27,601 nucleotides of DNA from SIG607 sp045533195 (GCA_045533195.1 JAZSHI010000037.1:1-27601), one strand, 5' to 3'; shown: positions 1 through 8,040, counted from the stretch's first letter. Program-made: numbers and translations. Notes: generated by a model from the letters alone, not told the origin.

Positions 1-25
1 AAAATATACCGCTCTGACAGGCACC

Positions 26-82
26 GCAATATGTTTTGGTTCCTTTCAGGGCTACGCCCTTCTCTCCACCAAAACATATTGC
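26..82. repeat. Long inverted repeat / hairpin element
   Basis: A perfect 15-bp inverted repeat has arms GCAATATGTTTTGGT (26-40) and ACCAAAACATATTGC (68-82). The 27-nt middle holds a second small stem, AGGGC (48-52) and GCCCT (56-60), with a TAC loop, flanked on both sides by pyrimidine tracts. No reading frame is evident in positions 1-140. It has no T-tract, so it does not look like a terminator. It is more likely a dispersed palindromic repeat or the end of a miniature element cut by the window edge. Confidence 0.6.
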
Positions 83-141
83 CTACAGTTCTTCAATTAT
101 TTTTTTACTTTCACAGTCTCACATCATTGACAAATCTACAA

Positions 142-170
142 AAAGCACAGAGCAGAAAACTCTGTGCTTA
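142..170 (-). terminator. Intrinsic terminator
   Basis: The stem AAGCACAGAG / CTCTGTGCTT encloses a short loop. On the minus strand it is followed by a run of five T. It sits just after the stop codon (175-177) of the minus-strand glucanase-like remnant. The stem is symmetrical enough to act in both directions. Confidence 0.75.
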
Positions 171-174
171 AAAA

Positions 175-473
175 TTAACGTTTTACTATACTGCCGTCTT
201 TGTTAAAATCGTAAAGCTCTCCGCTTTGGTCCTGATAAAGATGTATGTAATCGATTTTATATTCGATAGGCTCGGTTCTGTTCTCTTCGGGTGCTTCAAT
301 CTTAAGCATACCTGCTGATATGCTGAGTACAAGTTTACCTTCAATGCCAAATGCTATGAAAACGGGATGTGATATGTTTATACGGCAAAAATCAATGCCG
401 TCAATAAAAAATGTAAGGTCTTTTTCGCTTTTAAAAGTGTTTCAAAAATAAGTTTAGTATATTTCGCACTCAT
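175..473 (-). pseudogene. Frameshifted remnant resembling a GH16 glucanase C-terminus
   Basis: Minus-strand reading from ATG 473-471, which has a good ribosome binding site AAGGAGAG at 483-490, gives only 31 codons before TAA at 378-380. A second frame, open from 441 to the TAA at 175-177, encodes about 88 residues. These include LTFFIDGIDF near the start and EYKIDYIHLYQ near the end, spaced like the last beta-strands of GH16 endoglucanase/laminarinase domains (..vDG..., then ...DYVRVYQ). The frames meet in the A-rich stretch around 420-440, so a small indel is the simplest explanation. The upstream part of the second frame also contains TGA (442-444) and TAA. Even repaired, the product would be about 100 residues, far short of a GH16 catalytic domain, and the catalytic ExDxxE motif is absent. 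I infer a decayed fragment. A small intact gene hit by a sequencing or assembly indel is the alternative. The family call is tentative. Confidence 0.45.
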
Positions 474-499
474 TTTTAAACACTCTCCTTTCACTCAAA

Positions 500-528
500 A
501 GTATAACAAAAGGGAAGAAATGTGTCGA
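500..528 (-). promoter_or_regulatory. Predicted sigma-A promoter of the glucanase-like remnant
   Basis: Minus-strand -35 TCGACA (523-528) and -10 TATACT (500-505) are separated by 17 bp, upstream of the AAGGAGAG site at 483-490. The -35 region also resembles one orientation of a Spo0A box, but that overlap is expected for TTGACA-like sequences. Confidence 0.5.
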
Positions 529-538
529 TGAAAAAAAT

Positions 539-2866
539 TTAGGCAGTCTTTAAAATTGCGGCAATTACCGTTATATCATCCTCTTTTTTGTCGGTGCGAC
601 GGCGTCTTGCACACTTGGAAATTCTTTCCGCCAAAGCCTGAGCGCTGCCGTCATCCCAGCTTTCAATTTCGGCGCTTATCCAATCGGTGCCTTCACTTGC
701 CGCGCCGTCGGACATCATAAGCACGATATCCCCCTTTTTCATAGTTATTACAGCCTTGTCAAAGGTTACTCCCCTTAAAATTCCTGCAGGAAGCGAAGTG
801 CTTTGAGCCTTTCCGGCTCTGCCCGAGCGCCGTATGATAGTAGGTGCCGCCCCTGCCTTTAAAAGTCGGGTTTTGCCTGTAAAAAGGTCGATTTCGGCTA
901 TATCAAGGGTGGCAAGGGATTCATCGGTTGATTTAAAGAGCATTGATGAATTAAGTATTTTAAGCGCCGCGTCAAAATCAAATCCCGCCTTTAAAAGTCG
1001 GCTCATAAGACCGCTTGCCATAGCTCCGTCAACAGCCGCTCTGCCTCCCGTTCCCATACCGTCAGAAAGGATTATAATAAGTTTGCCTTTGCCGTCAAAA
1101 AAGTATTCATAGGAATCTCCGCAAATGGCATTACCTCCGCTGCCTATCTGATTTACTCCTATATCGGCAGTAAGATATGCGTGTTCACTTGCCGTAATAT
1201 AAGCATTTCCTGAGGAAAAGGTAATAAGAGGGGGATCAAAATCGCGGTCACAGGCAACGCATAAAGCCTTCATAATGTCAGCTCGGTTAAGTACAATATC
1301 CTTTGCGTTTTTTATACATATATCTACAGTTAAATGCTCGTCTTTATCAAGACGTACTCCACATTCATCTACTACTATGTCAATATTTTTCAGGGTTGAT
1401 GCTATACGGGAGGCTATGGCTGTGTCGTATCTCTCGTCAGTTTCAAATTCTTTTGATAGAGAGGAAAGCATTTCGGCAATTCCTGAAAACTGGTCGGTTA
1501 CAACGCTTCGCACCTCTTCAATGCGCTTTTCGGCAGAAACCGAAAGTGCATATTCGCTGTAGTGCTTATAAACCGCGCTTCCCATTCGGTTTGCCCTTAT
1601 GCATCTGCCTCTGAATTCTTCGTCGCAAAACCTTTCGACACAGCTTTCTCCGCTTTTTACCGCTTTGGTCATAGCCATTATGGCGGCAAGTGTCTGGTCG
1701 TATTTGGTTTCCCAACAAAATATCTGCATTGAACAGCCCTTACAGGCGTCTCCCTCTATTTTTGTAAGCACCTTTTTAAAGTCGGGACAGTTTATTTTAG
1801 AAAGCTGACTTGAAACATTTTCTACTGTGGTTGAAACGTCCTTTAATGCGCTTCCTGCAAGATTAAGCCTCATTGTAAGGGCTTTTTTAAGTCCTTCGGG
1901 ACGTATTACCGTTACCGAACGGGCAAAATATTTTGAAAAGCGTCGAAGAACGGTTTTGGGGATTAAAATATAAATTCCGCAACCGATAATCGCTTCAATA
2001 ACTACTATTAAGTTTTCGGGAGTAAAGCCGTCGGTAAGAGCGCCTATAAGGGAAGCGCTTATAAAGGCGCAAGATATGGCGAATTTTCCCATATCTGCAA
2101 AGACTCCTGCCATAAGTCCGCCAAAGCTCAGCATTACGGTAACGGAGGTAGGCGCTCCTGAGGAAGCGCTGCTCAGCGCCGCCGCAACTCCGAATATTGC
2201 GCCCATTCCTGCTCCTGCCTGACGGGAGGCAAGGAGTATAAAGAAAATAAAAACTATTCTGCCTATGGATAAATCACCGATTGTAAAGCGTATGAGTCCT
2301 GTCAGCACTACCGATATACATATTACCGCACTTGCTGACTGTTCGGTGGAAAGACCTGCTTTACATTTTAAGAGAGCACAGGTACCGCTATGCAAAAAAT
2401 AGGCGATACCTCCTGCAAGAAGAGATTCAATAAGAGCAAAGGTGACACCGCCGCTGAGTCCTTTAAGGGTGGAAACTCCTGTGAAAAAGGAAGAAAGAAG
2501 GGCAATAAAGGCGCAAAAAATCGGCTTTTCTCTGGTGAATTTTATTTTTGAGGTTAAAAGTCTTATGGCGGCAACGGTAAGAACGGCGGCAATGTACCTG
2601 AAACCGCCGTCATTTGTGGCGGGAAATATGTAGCCTATTATACTGCCCAGAGCCGCTGACGGCATATAGCAAAGCGGACTTGCTGCGGCAGCGGAGATGC
2701 CAAAGGGCAGATATTTATCCATAAGATCCGCTCTGCTGCACAAAAAGGACGAAAGCAAAAATAATAAATGTATTAAAGCTTCTTTTATAAGCTCCCTTCC
2801 CGTCAGCTTTGTCCTCTCCTTTACCGAGGCTATTTTTTTCTTTAAAAATGCTGTGTTTTCCTTCAT
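539..2866 (-). CDS. spoIIE: Stage II sporulation protein E (SpoIIE), membrane PP2C phosphatase
   Basis: SpoIIE is the polar-septum serine phosphatase that dephosphorylates SpoIIAA and so releases sigma-F in the forespore. The protein shows a long hydrophobic N-terminal half with about ten membrane segments (residues about 25-310), a cytoplasmic linker with a cysteine cluster, and a C-terminal PP2C/SpoIIE domain. That domain carries ILSDGMGTGGRA and MMSDGAASEG, whose aspartates are the metal ligands of the family. I start at ATG 2866-2864 because AAGGAG lies eight bases upstream (2875-2880). An ATG ten codons further upstream has no such site. The product is 775 residues, close to the about 827 of Bacillus subtilis SpoIIE. 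It is transcribed alone, divergently from mnmE. The family call is firm and implies that the organism sporulates or recently did. Confidence 0.95.
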   Translation of the reverse strand: MKENTAFLKKKIASVKERTKLTGRELIKEALIHLLFLLSSFLCSRADLMDKYLPFGISAAAASPLCYMPSAALGSIIGYIFPATNDGGFRYIAAVLTVAAIRLLTSKIKFTREKPIFCAFIALLSSFFTGVSTLKGLSGGVTFALIESLLAGGIAYFLHSGTCALLKCKAGLSTEQSASAVICISVVLTGLIRFTIGDLSIGRIVFIFFILLASRQAGAGMGAIFGVAAALSSASSGAPTSVTVMLSFGGLMAGVFADMGKFAISCAFISASLIGALTDGFTPENLIVVIEAIIGCGIYILIPKTVLRRFSKYFARSVTVIRPEGLKKALTMRLNLAGSALKDVSTTVENVSSQLSKINCPDFKKVLTKIEGDACKGCSMQIFCWETKYDQTLAAIMAMTKAVKSGESCVERFCDEEFRGRCIRANRMGSAVYKHYSEYALSVSAEKRIEEVRSVVTDQFSGIAEMLSSLSKEFETDERYDTAIASRIASTLKNIDIVVDECGVRLDKDEHLTVDICIKNAKDIVLNRADIMKALCVACDRDFDPPLITFSSGNAYITASEHAYLTADIGVNQIGSGGNAICGDSYEYFFDGKGKLIIILSDGMGTGGRAAVDGAMASGLMSRLLKAGFDFDAALKILNSSMLFKSTDESLATLDIAEIDLFTGKTRLLKAGAAPTIIRRSGRAGKAQSTSLPAGILRGVTFDKAVITMKKGDIVLMMSDGAASEGTDWISAEIESWDDGSAQALAERISKCARRRRTDKKEDDITVIAAILKTA

Positions 2867-2901
2867 TTTTAAAACTCCTTGCTTATATTTTTCCACAGGA
2901 T

Positions 2902-2936
2902 ATTATACCTAAATCTTTCTGAAAAAATTGTCACAA
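2902..2936 (-). promoter_or_regulatory. spoIIE promoter with 21-bp spacer and possible Spo0A box
   Basis: On the minus strand a perfect -10 TATAAT (2902-2907) is preceded after 21 bp by GTGACA (2929-2934), a one-mismatch -35. Overlapping the -35 in the opposite orientation, ATTGTCACA (2927-2935) matches 7 of 9 positions of the Spo0A box TTTGTCRAA. Spo0A-activated sigma-A promoters of B. subtilis, including spoIIE and spoIIG, are known for such over-long spacers with 0A boxes at the -35. The sequence elements are visible; control by Spo0A is inferred. Confidence 0.5.
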
Positions 2937-3007
2937 TAGGAAAGGCGGAAATTAAAAATTTTTGCAATTCTTAATAGAATTTAACAGGAATAAAAGGAAA
3001 TGAGTCA

Positions 3008-3064
3008 ACTATCCCCTATTACCTATTCCCTATATCCTTACTCCCGTTGTCGCAAAGCGACAAC
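3008..3064. repeat. CCTATTACC-type tract plus 8-bp hairpin
   Basis: A pyrimidine/AT tract of the pattern CCCCTATTACCTATTCCC (3013-3030) continues to about 3045. It is followed at once by the hairpin GTTGTCGC (3046-3053) AAA GCGACAAC (3057-3064). Similar tracts recur elsewhere in this window (about 8798, 10154, 19876, 27431, 27499). No T-run follows, so this is not an obvious terminator for either flanking gene. Confidence 0.5.
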
Positions 3065-3070
3065 TATTTC

Positions 3071-3099
3071 TTGCATTTAAAAATAATTTATGTTAAAAT
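3071..3099 (+). promoter_or_regulatory. Predicted promoter of the mnmE operon
   Basis: A -35 TTGCAT (3071-3076) and a -10 TAAAAT (3094-3099) are separated by 17 bp and lie about 37 bp before the chosen mnmE start. Confidence 0.55.
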
Positions 3100-3135
3100 A
3101 AAATGTAATTTTATGTGATGAAAGGCGGGAAAGCC

Positions 3136-4497
3136 GTGGCACAGCGCACAATTGCCGCAATTGCTACTCCTTTGGGGGACGGCGGAATAGGAATTGTCCG
3201 TATTTCAGGTGAAAAATCAGCTGAAATTGCCGATAAAATATTTTTTAGTGCAGGTGGCAAAAAAATAAGTGAAATAAAAGGCTATACCGCACTTTTCGGA
3301 GAAATAAGAAAAGACGGAGTAAGGCTTGACGAAGCGGTTGCTCTGCGCTTTACGGCTCCTAAAAGCTATACGGGTGAAGATGTTGTAGAGCTTTCGGTTC
3401 ACGGCGGCACCCTTATGGTTAAAGAGGTGCTTCGAGCTGTGCTTGAGGCAGGAGCGGTATTAGCGGGAGCAGGCGAATTTACAAAACGCGCTTTCCTTAA
3501 CGGTAAGCTTGACCTTATAAAAGCCGAAAGCGTAATGAGTCTTATTTCGGCTCAAAGCACCAGCGAACTAAAACTTGCAAGAAGCGTTCACGCAGGGGGC
3601 GTGGCAGTTAAGCTTTCACTAATTGAAAAAGAACTTGTGTCAAGCGCCGCTTCAATTGCCGCTTACTGCGACTATCCCGAAGAGGATATAGGCCAGATAG
3701 ATGCCGAAACCTTTAAAAATGAACTTAGCCGTGTTAAAAAGGCTCTTGAAAAAATGCTCAGTGAATATGATGTGGGCAGAATTTTAAGGGAAGGCATTGA
3801 AACGGTAATTGTGGGCAGTCCCAACGTTGGAAAATCTACCCTTATGAATCTGCTTACGGGCATTAACCGTTCTATAGTAACAAGCGTTGCAGGAACTACC
3901 AGAGACGTTATAGAAGATACTGTTATGTTAGGTGAAATTCCCTTAAGACTTGCCGATACGGCGGGAATAAGAGAAAGCAGTGATGAGGTAGAAGCACAGG
4001 GCATAGCCCTTGCGCGCCAACGGCTTAATTCCAGTCAGCTTGTTTTGGCGGTTTTTGACTGTTCTAAAGAGGTAACGCAAGAGGATATAAATTTACTGAA
4101 TGAATGTAAAGATAAATCCCTTATAGTAATACTTAACCAATGTGATAAAGGCTGTAAATTCAAAGAAGATTTTGCTAAGGGAATAGAAACTGTGAGGATG
4201 TCCGCTAAAAACGGCGACGGGTACGAAGCACTTGTGTTGGCTGTGGCAAGGGTTACAAAGGCGGAAAATCTAAGTCCCGACAGCGCCGTGCTTATAAGTG
4301 AAAGGCAGCGTGATTTAGCCCATAGAGCACATCTGGCGGTAAACGAAGCGCTGATATCTATTGAAAACGGTGTTACACCCGATGCAGTAGGAGTTTTGGT
4401 TGATGATGCCTTAACAGCTCTTTACGAAATGACAGGAAAAAGAGTAACCGAATCGGTTACCGAAGAAATATTTAAAAAATTTTGTGTTGGTAAATAG
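3136..4497 (+). CDS. mnmE: tRNA modification GTPase MnmE (TrmE)
   Basis: MnmE works with MnmG to make carboxymethylaminomethyl-type modifications on U34 of certain tRNAs, using GTP and a folate one-carbon donor. The N-terminal folate-binding domain begins with the conserved TIAAIATPLGDGGIGIVRIS. The G domain shows P-loop GSPNVGKST (227-235), GTTRD (253-257), DTAG (274-277) and NQCD (334-337). The C-terminus ends in FCVGK, holding the family's catalytic cysteine. I chose GTG 3136 because AAAGGCGGG lies six bases upstream and the N-terminus then matches the family. GTG 3115 and ATG 3118 are in frame but lack a ribosome binding site. The length of 453 residues is typical. The fourth G motif is normally NKxD and here has Q in place of K. 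It is the first gene of a four-gene operon. Confidence 0.95.
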   Translation: MAQRTIAAIATPLGDGGIGIVRISGEKSAEIADKIFFSAGGKKISEIKGYTALFGEIRKDGVRLDEAVALRFTAPKSYTGEDVVELSVHGGTLMVKEVLRAVLEAGAVLAGAGEFTKRAFLNGKLDLIKAESVMSLISAQSTSELKLARSVHAGGVAVKLSLIEKELVSSAASIAAYCDYPEEDIGQIDAETFKNELSRVKKALEKMLSEYDVGRILREGIETVIVGSPNVGKSTLMNLLTGINRSIVTSVAGTTRDVIEDTVMLGEIPLRLADTAGIRESSDEVEAQGIALARQRLNSSQLVLAVFDCSKEVTQEDINLLNECKDKSLIVILNQCDKGCKFKEDFAKGIETVRMSAKNGDGYEALVLAVARVTKAENLSPDSAVLISERQRDLAHRAHLAVNEALISIENGVTPDAVGVLVDDALTALYEMTGKRVTESVTEEIFKKFCVGK

Positions 4498-4509
4498 GAG
4501 GAACCCGAA

Positions 4510-5292
4510 ATGACAGAAAACGGATTCAGAATAAACGAAGAATTTGCGGCAAGACCTACGGTTCAGAGAAAGAACAAAAAGAAAAAGGGGATTCCCCCTA
4601 TTTTTAAAGGTGTTGCAGTACTTATTATACTTGCGCTTATAGGTATTATTTTCTGTGCTACAATTCCTGTATGCAAGATAACAAAGCTTGAAAGCTGTGT
4701 AATAACCGGCTCCGATGAAAGCATACAAACCAATTACTATAACGATAAGGGACTCATTGAGAAAAAGGTTTACACTTATATGGGAACCGAAAACGGTTAC
4801 ACAATTTGCACCTATGATAAAAAAGGTAATATTTTAAAGGAAGAATCTACCTATCAGGGCACACTTACCGATATAAATACCTACATTTATGCTAACGGAC
4901 TGCTTATCCGCACCGAGTCAAAGGATACCTCAGGAAAGCTTTTCGGCGCTTCTGATTTACAGTATAATAACGATGGCACTCTTGCTATGAAAATTACTTA
5001 TGATGAAGAAAATAAGCCTACGGCACAGTATAATTATTCTTATGTAGCCGGAAGACTTGTTAAAGAAAACATTCTTTATCTGTCTAATAATTACAGCGAA
5101 GAGGTTGTTTACACTTACGAAGGCAGCTTTATGACCAATGAGGTAAGAAGGTCTGACAGAACTGAAAAAAACATTAATTATACCTACGATAACCGCGGAA
5201 ACGTTTTGACAAAAAACGTCAAAAACGGAGAATATGTAATTTATAAATACACATATAAAACGGTAAGAGTTCCCGTTTTCAAAAAGAAATAA
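4510..5292 (+). CDS. Membrane-anchored protein with YD-like repeats, unknown function
   Basis: I do not recognise a named family. The 260-residue protein has a basic cytoplasmic N-terminus (about 1-32, with RKNKKKKG), one membrane segment (about 33-54), then a probably extracytoplasmic domain. That domain is built of imperfect repeats such as YNDKGLIEKKVYTY, YDKKGNILKEE and YTYDNRGNVLTKNV, which follow the Y-D/N-x-x-G-N/L pattern of RHS/YD repeats. Such repeats fold as beta-strand hairpins in wall and toxin proteins, but this copy is far too short to form a full RHS shell. The start is clear: AGGAGG precedes ATG 4510, and mnmE stops 12 bases earlier. mnmG begins three bases after its stop, so it is probably translated as part of the mnmE-mnmG message. 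Its role there is unknown. Confidence 0.75.
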   Translation: MTENGFRINEEFAARPTVQRKNKKKKGIPPIFKGVAVLIILALIGIIFCATIPVCKITKLESCVITGSDESIQTNYYNDKGLIEKKVYTYMGTENGYTICTYDKKGNILKEESTYQGTLTDINTYIYANGLLIRTESKDTSGKLFGASDLQYNNDGTLAMKITYDEENKPTAQYNYSYVAGRLVKENILYLSNNYSEEVVYTYEGSFMTNEVRRSDRTEKNINYTYDNRGNVLTKNVKNGEYVIYKYTYKTVRVPVFKKK

Positions 5293-5295
5293 AAT

Positions 5296-7182
5296 ATGAT
5301 AACTTACAATGCAGAAAATTATGATGTTGCTGTAATCGGCGGCGGTCACGCAGGTGTCGAAGCGGCTTTGGTCAGCGCAAGAATAGGGGTAAAAACCGTT
5401 ATGTTTTCGGTTACTCTTGACTGGATAGGAAATTTGCCCTGTAACCCCTCTATCGGCGGTACGGCAAAGGGACATCTGGTTAGAGAACTTGATGCTCTCG
5501 GCGGTGAAATGGGAAAAGCCGCAGATAAAAATACAATTCAGAGCCGTATGCTTAACCGCGGTAAAGGCCCTGCAGTACACTCTCTCAGAGCGCAGATAGA
5601 CAGAAGAAATTATTCTGCCTATATGAAGCATGCTGTAGAAAAGCAAGAAAATCTTGATGTAAAACAGGCAGAAATTATTGATATTTCGAGAAACGGCGAA
5701 AACTGGGAAGTAACAACACTTCTTGGCGCAAAATATACCGTAAAGGCGGTTATTCTTGCTACAGGTACCTTTCTTGGCGGTAAAATATATGTGGGTGAGG
5801 TAAATTACCATAGCGGCCCTGACGGACTGGCGTCCTCTCTTACTTTGGCTCAGTCCCTTAAAAAGCTGGGGCTTCCTCTTCGCCGCTTTAAAACGGGTAC
5901 GCCTGCCAGAGTTGACAGAGCCAGTATTGACTTTAGTCAGTTAGAAATACAGTACGGCGACAGCGAAATTACCCCCTTTAGTTTTTCAACCAATCCCGAG
6001 ACAATAAACAATACGGCGGTTTGCCATATTGCCTATACAAACAGCGAAACCGAACGTGTAATAAGAGATAATCTTGACCGTTCGCCTCTTTATGCAGGTG
6101 ATATTGAGGGCGTCGGCCCACGTTATTGCCCCAGTATCGAGGATAAAATAGTGCGTTTTGCCGATAAAAAGCGCCATCTTTTATTTATTGAGCCTTGCGG
6201 ACAGGATACAGAGGAACTTTATCTTCAGGGAATGTCCTCTTCACTTCCCGAAGAGGTGCAAATTCAGTTTTATAAAACCATAAAGGGCTTTGAAAACATT
6301 AAAATAATGCGAAATGCTTATGCAATTGAATATGACTGTATTGATCCTATGTGTCTTTCCTATACACTTGAAATAAAGGGACTTGACGGACTTTACGGCG
6401 CAGGGCAGTTCAACGGTTCTTCAGGCTATGAGGAAGCGGCTGTTCAGGGCTTTGTGGCGGGAGTCAACGCGGCGCTTAAAATAAAGGGCGAAGAGCCTGT
6501 TACATTTTCGCGTACCGAAAGCTATATAGGAACGCTGATTGACGACCTTGTTACTAAGGGTTGCTCTGATCCTTACAGAATGATGACCTCAAGAAGCGAA
6601 TACCGTCTGCTTTTACGTCAGGATAATGCTGATGAACGCTTAATGCCTACAGGCAGAAGGTTAGGTCTTATAAATGATACCGATTGGGAGAATTTCCTTA
6701 TAAGAAAAGAACAGAAGGAAAGGGAAATAGAGCGTCTTAAAAGCACCACTATCGCCCCAAGTGATGAGATTAATCGGTATTTGGAGAGTGTGGGCACAGC
6801 GCCTATGACAACGGGACTTAAGCTTAGTGAGCTTATTAAAAGACCGCAGGTAACCTATGACGGACTTGCTCCCTTTGACAAGGAAAGACCTTCCCTTTCT
6901 ATTGCTGTCAGAGAAAAAATCGAAACGGAAATAAAGTATGAGGGCTATATTGTCCGTCAGAAATCCGCCGTTGATGAAATGCAAAGGCTTGAAAAGAAAA
7001 AAATCCCTGAGAATATTGATTATTCTAAGGTGGGTTCTCTTCGTCTTGAGGCGGTGGAAAAGCTTAATAAGGTGCGCCCGAAGAGTATCGGACAGGCATC
7101 CCGTATTTCAGGGGTAAGCCCTGCCGATTTATCGGTGCTTATAATTTATCTTGAAAAAAATAAAAGCGGAGAAAATAAATGA
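5296..7182 (+). CDS. mnmG: tRNA uridine-5-carboxymethylaminomethyl modification enzyme MnmG (GidA)
   Basis: MnmG is the FAD- and NADH-dependent partner of MnmE in modification of the tRNA wobble uridine. The N-terminal Rossmann motif GGGHAG (15-20) follows a beta-strand (DVAVI) and binds FAD. Other conserved blocks are PCNPSIGGTAKGHLVRE, ATGTFLGG and GAGQFNGSSGYEEAAVQG. A C-terminal helical domain (from about 550) contacts MnmE and tRNA. The 628-residue length is typical. The start ATG 5296 lies three bases after the preceding stop with only a weak Shine-Dalgarno sequence, which suggests translational coupling. The stop overlaps the rsmG start in ATGA (7179-7182). Confidence 0.96.
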   Translation: MITYNAENYDVAVIGGGHAGVEAALVSARIGVKTVMFSVTLDWIGNLPCNPSIGGTAKGHLVRELDALGGEMGKAADKNTIQSRMLNRGKGPAVHSLRAQIDRRNYSAYMKHAVEKQENLDVKQAEIIDISRNGENWEVTTLLGAKYTVKAVILATGTFLGGKIYVGEVNYHSGPDGLASSLTLAQSLKKLGLPLRRFKTGTPARVDRASIDFSQLEIQYGDSEITPFSFSTNPETINNTAVCHIAYTNSETERVIRDNLDRSPLYAGDIEGVGPRYCPSIEDKIVRFADKKRHLLFIEPCGQDTEELYLQGMSSSLPEEVQIQFYKTIKGFENIKIMRNAYAIEYDCIDPMCLSYTLEIKGLDGLYGAGQFNGSSGYEEAAVQGFVAGVNAALKIKGEEPVTFSRTESYIGTLIDDLVTKGCSDPYRMMTSRSEYRLLLRQDNADERLMPTGRRLGLINDTDWENFLIRKEQKEREIERLKSTTIAPSDEINRYLESVGTAPMTTGLKLSELIKRPQVTYDGLAPFDKERPSLSIAVREKIETEIKYEGYIVRQKSAVDEMQRLEKKKIPENIDYSKVGSLRLEAVEKLNKVRPKSIGQASRISGVSPADLSVLIIYLEKNKSGENK

Positions 7183-7895
7183 TAGATTTTCCTATTAGTA
7201 AAATTTTGCCCGAAGCAGAAAAATTCGGCATAACGCTTAGCGAAAAACAGATAAAAAATCTTAATATTTACGGGAATTTGCTTGTTGAGTGGAACCAAAA
7301 AATGAACCTTACCGCCATAACCGAACCCGAAGAGGTGGTATGGAAGCATTTTTACGACTGTATGCTCTTTTTTAAATATGTAAAGGTTCCAAAAAATGCA
7401 AAAATAATCGACGTTGGCACAGGCGCAGGTTTTCCCGGTATGGTCTTAAAAATAGTTCGCGAGGATATTGATTTAACACTTCTTGACGGACTTAATAAAC
7501 GCCTTGTATTTTTAAAGGAAGTGCTGGATAATTTAGGACTTAGTGCCAATATCGTGCATTTAAGAGCAGAAGGAGGCGGCAGAAAGGCGGAGCACAGAGA
7601 ACAGTATGACTTTGCTGTGGCAAGGGCTGTTGCAAATATGAATTTGCTTAGCGAATACTGCCTTCCTTACGTAAAGAAAGGCGGAAGCTTTGTTGCTCTT
7701 AAGGGCCCTGCTGGAAATGAAGAAGCCCAGAATGCTAAAAAGGCAATAAGCATTTTGGGAGGGGACAAAGCAGAGGTTATAACCTTTACCCACGAAAAGC
7801 TCGGGGGAAGAAGTGTAGTAAAGGTAGAAAAAAAGACCGAAACTCCACCTAAATATCCTCGCCCCAGCGCAAAAATTTCAAAACAACCTCTGTAA
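7179..7895 (+). CDS. rsmG: 16S rRNA (guanine527-N7)-methyltransferase RsmG (GidB)
   Basis: RsmG methylates N7 of G527 in 16S rRNA using S-adenosylmethionine. The class I methyltransferase fold is seen in IIDVGTGAGFPGMVLK (glycine-rich SAM loop at 79-87). The family signature NLTAIT is at 43-48, and the conserved RAVAN block follows. The tail, GGRSVVKVEKK then KYPR, is typical of the family. At 238 residues the length is normal. Its ATG overlaps the mnmG stop by four bases, so it is translationally coupled and ends the operon before a strong terminator. Confidence 0.95.
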   Translation: MIDFPISKILPEAEKFGITLSEKQIKNLNIYGNLLVEWNQKMNLTAITEPEEVVWKHFYDCMLFFKYVKVPKNAKIIDVGTGAGFPGMVLKIVREDIDLTLLDGLNKRLVFLKEVLDNLGLSANIVHLRAEGGGRKAEHREQYDFAVARAVANMNLLSEYCLPYVKKGGSFVALKGPAGNEEAQNAKKAISILGGDKAEVITFTHEKLGGRSVVKVEKKTETPPKYPRPSAKISKQPL

Positions 7896-7923
7896 AAGAT
7901 GCTCTTTTGAGCATCTTTTTTTT
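7894..7923 (+). terminator. Intrinsic terminator of the mnmE-mnmG-rsmG operon
   Basis: An 11-bp perfect stem AAAAGATGCTC (7894-7904) / GAGCATCTTTT (7909-7919) with a TTTT loop runs into an eight-T tract. It starts within the rsmG stop codon. Confidence 0.9.
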
Positions 7924-7963
7924 GAAAAAATATCGCAGATTTAGTTAGACTTTTACCAATTAT

Positions 7964-8031
7964 GACAAAGATTTTGTCGGTAAGGCTAAAAGGCAATAAT
8001 AAAGGCTAAAAAGGGGGCTTTTTTTGTCGAT
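7964..8031 (+). promoter_or_regulatory. Possible operator region upstream of the ParB-like gene
   Basis: The dyad GACAAA GAT TTTGTC (7964-7978) and the further copy TTTGTCGAT (8023-8031) share a TTTGTC core. The second matches 8 of 9 positions of the Spo0A box TTTGTCRAA and lies just upstream of the -35 at 8041. A short direct repeat AAGGCTAAAA occurs between them. Binding by Spo0A or any other factor is only an inference from the motif. Confidence 0.3.
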
Positions 8032-8040
8032 GTGTTTTTC

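Noticed and set aside
521..529. TGTGTCGAT as a further Spo0A box.
   Set aside because: It overlaps a -35 TCGACA with normal 17-bp spacing to TATACT, and the gene it serves is a remnant.
4957..5811. A 284-codon minus-strand open frame across the unknown membrane protein gene and the start of mnmG.
   Set aside because: It overlaps two plus-strand genes with clear start signals, and its composition (Phe, Ile and Cys rich) is that of an antisense frame.
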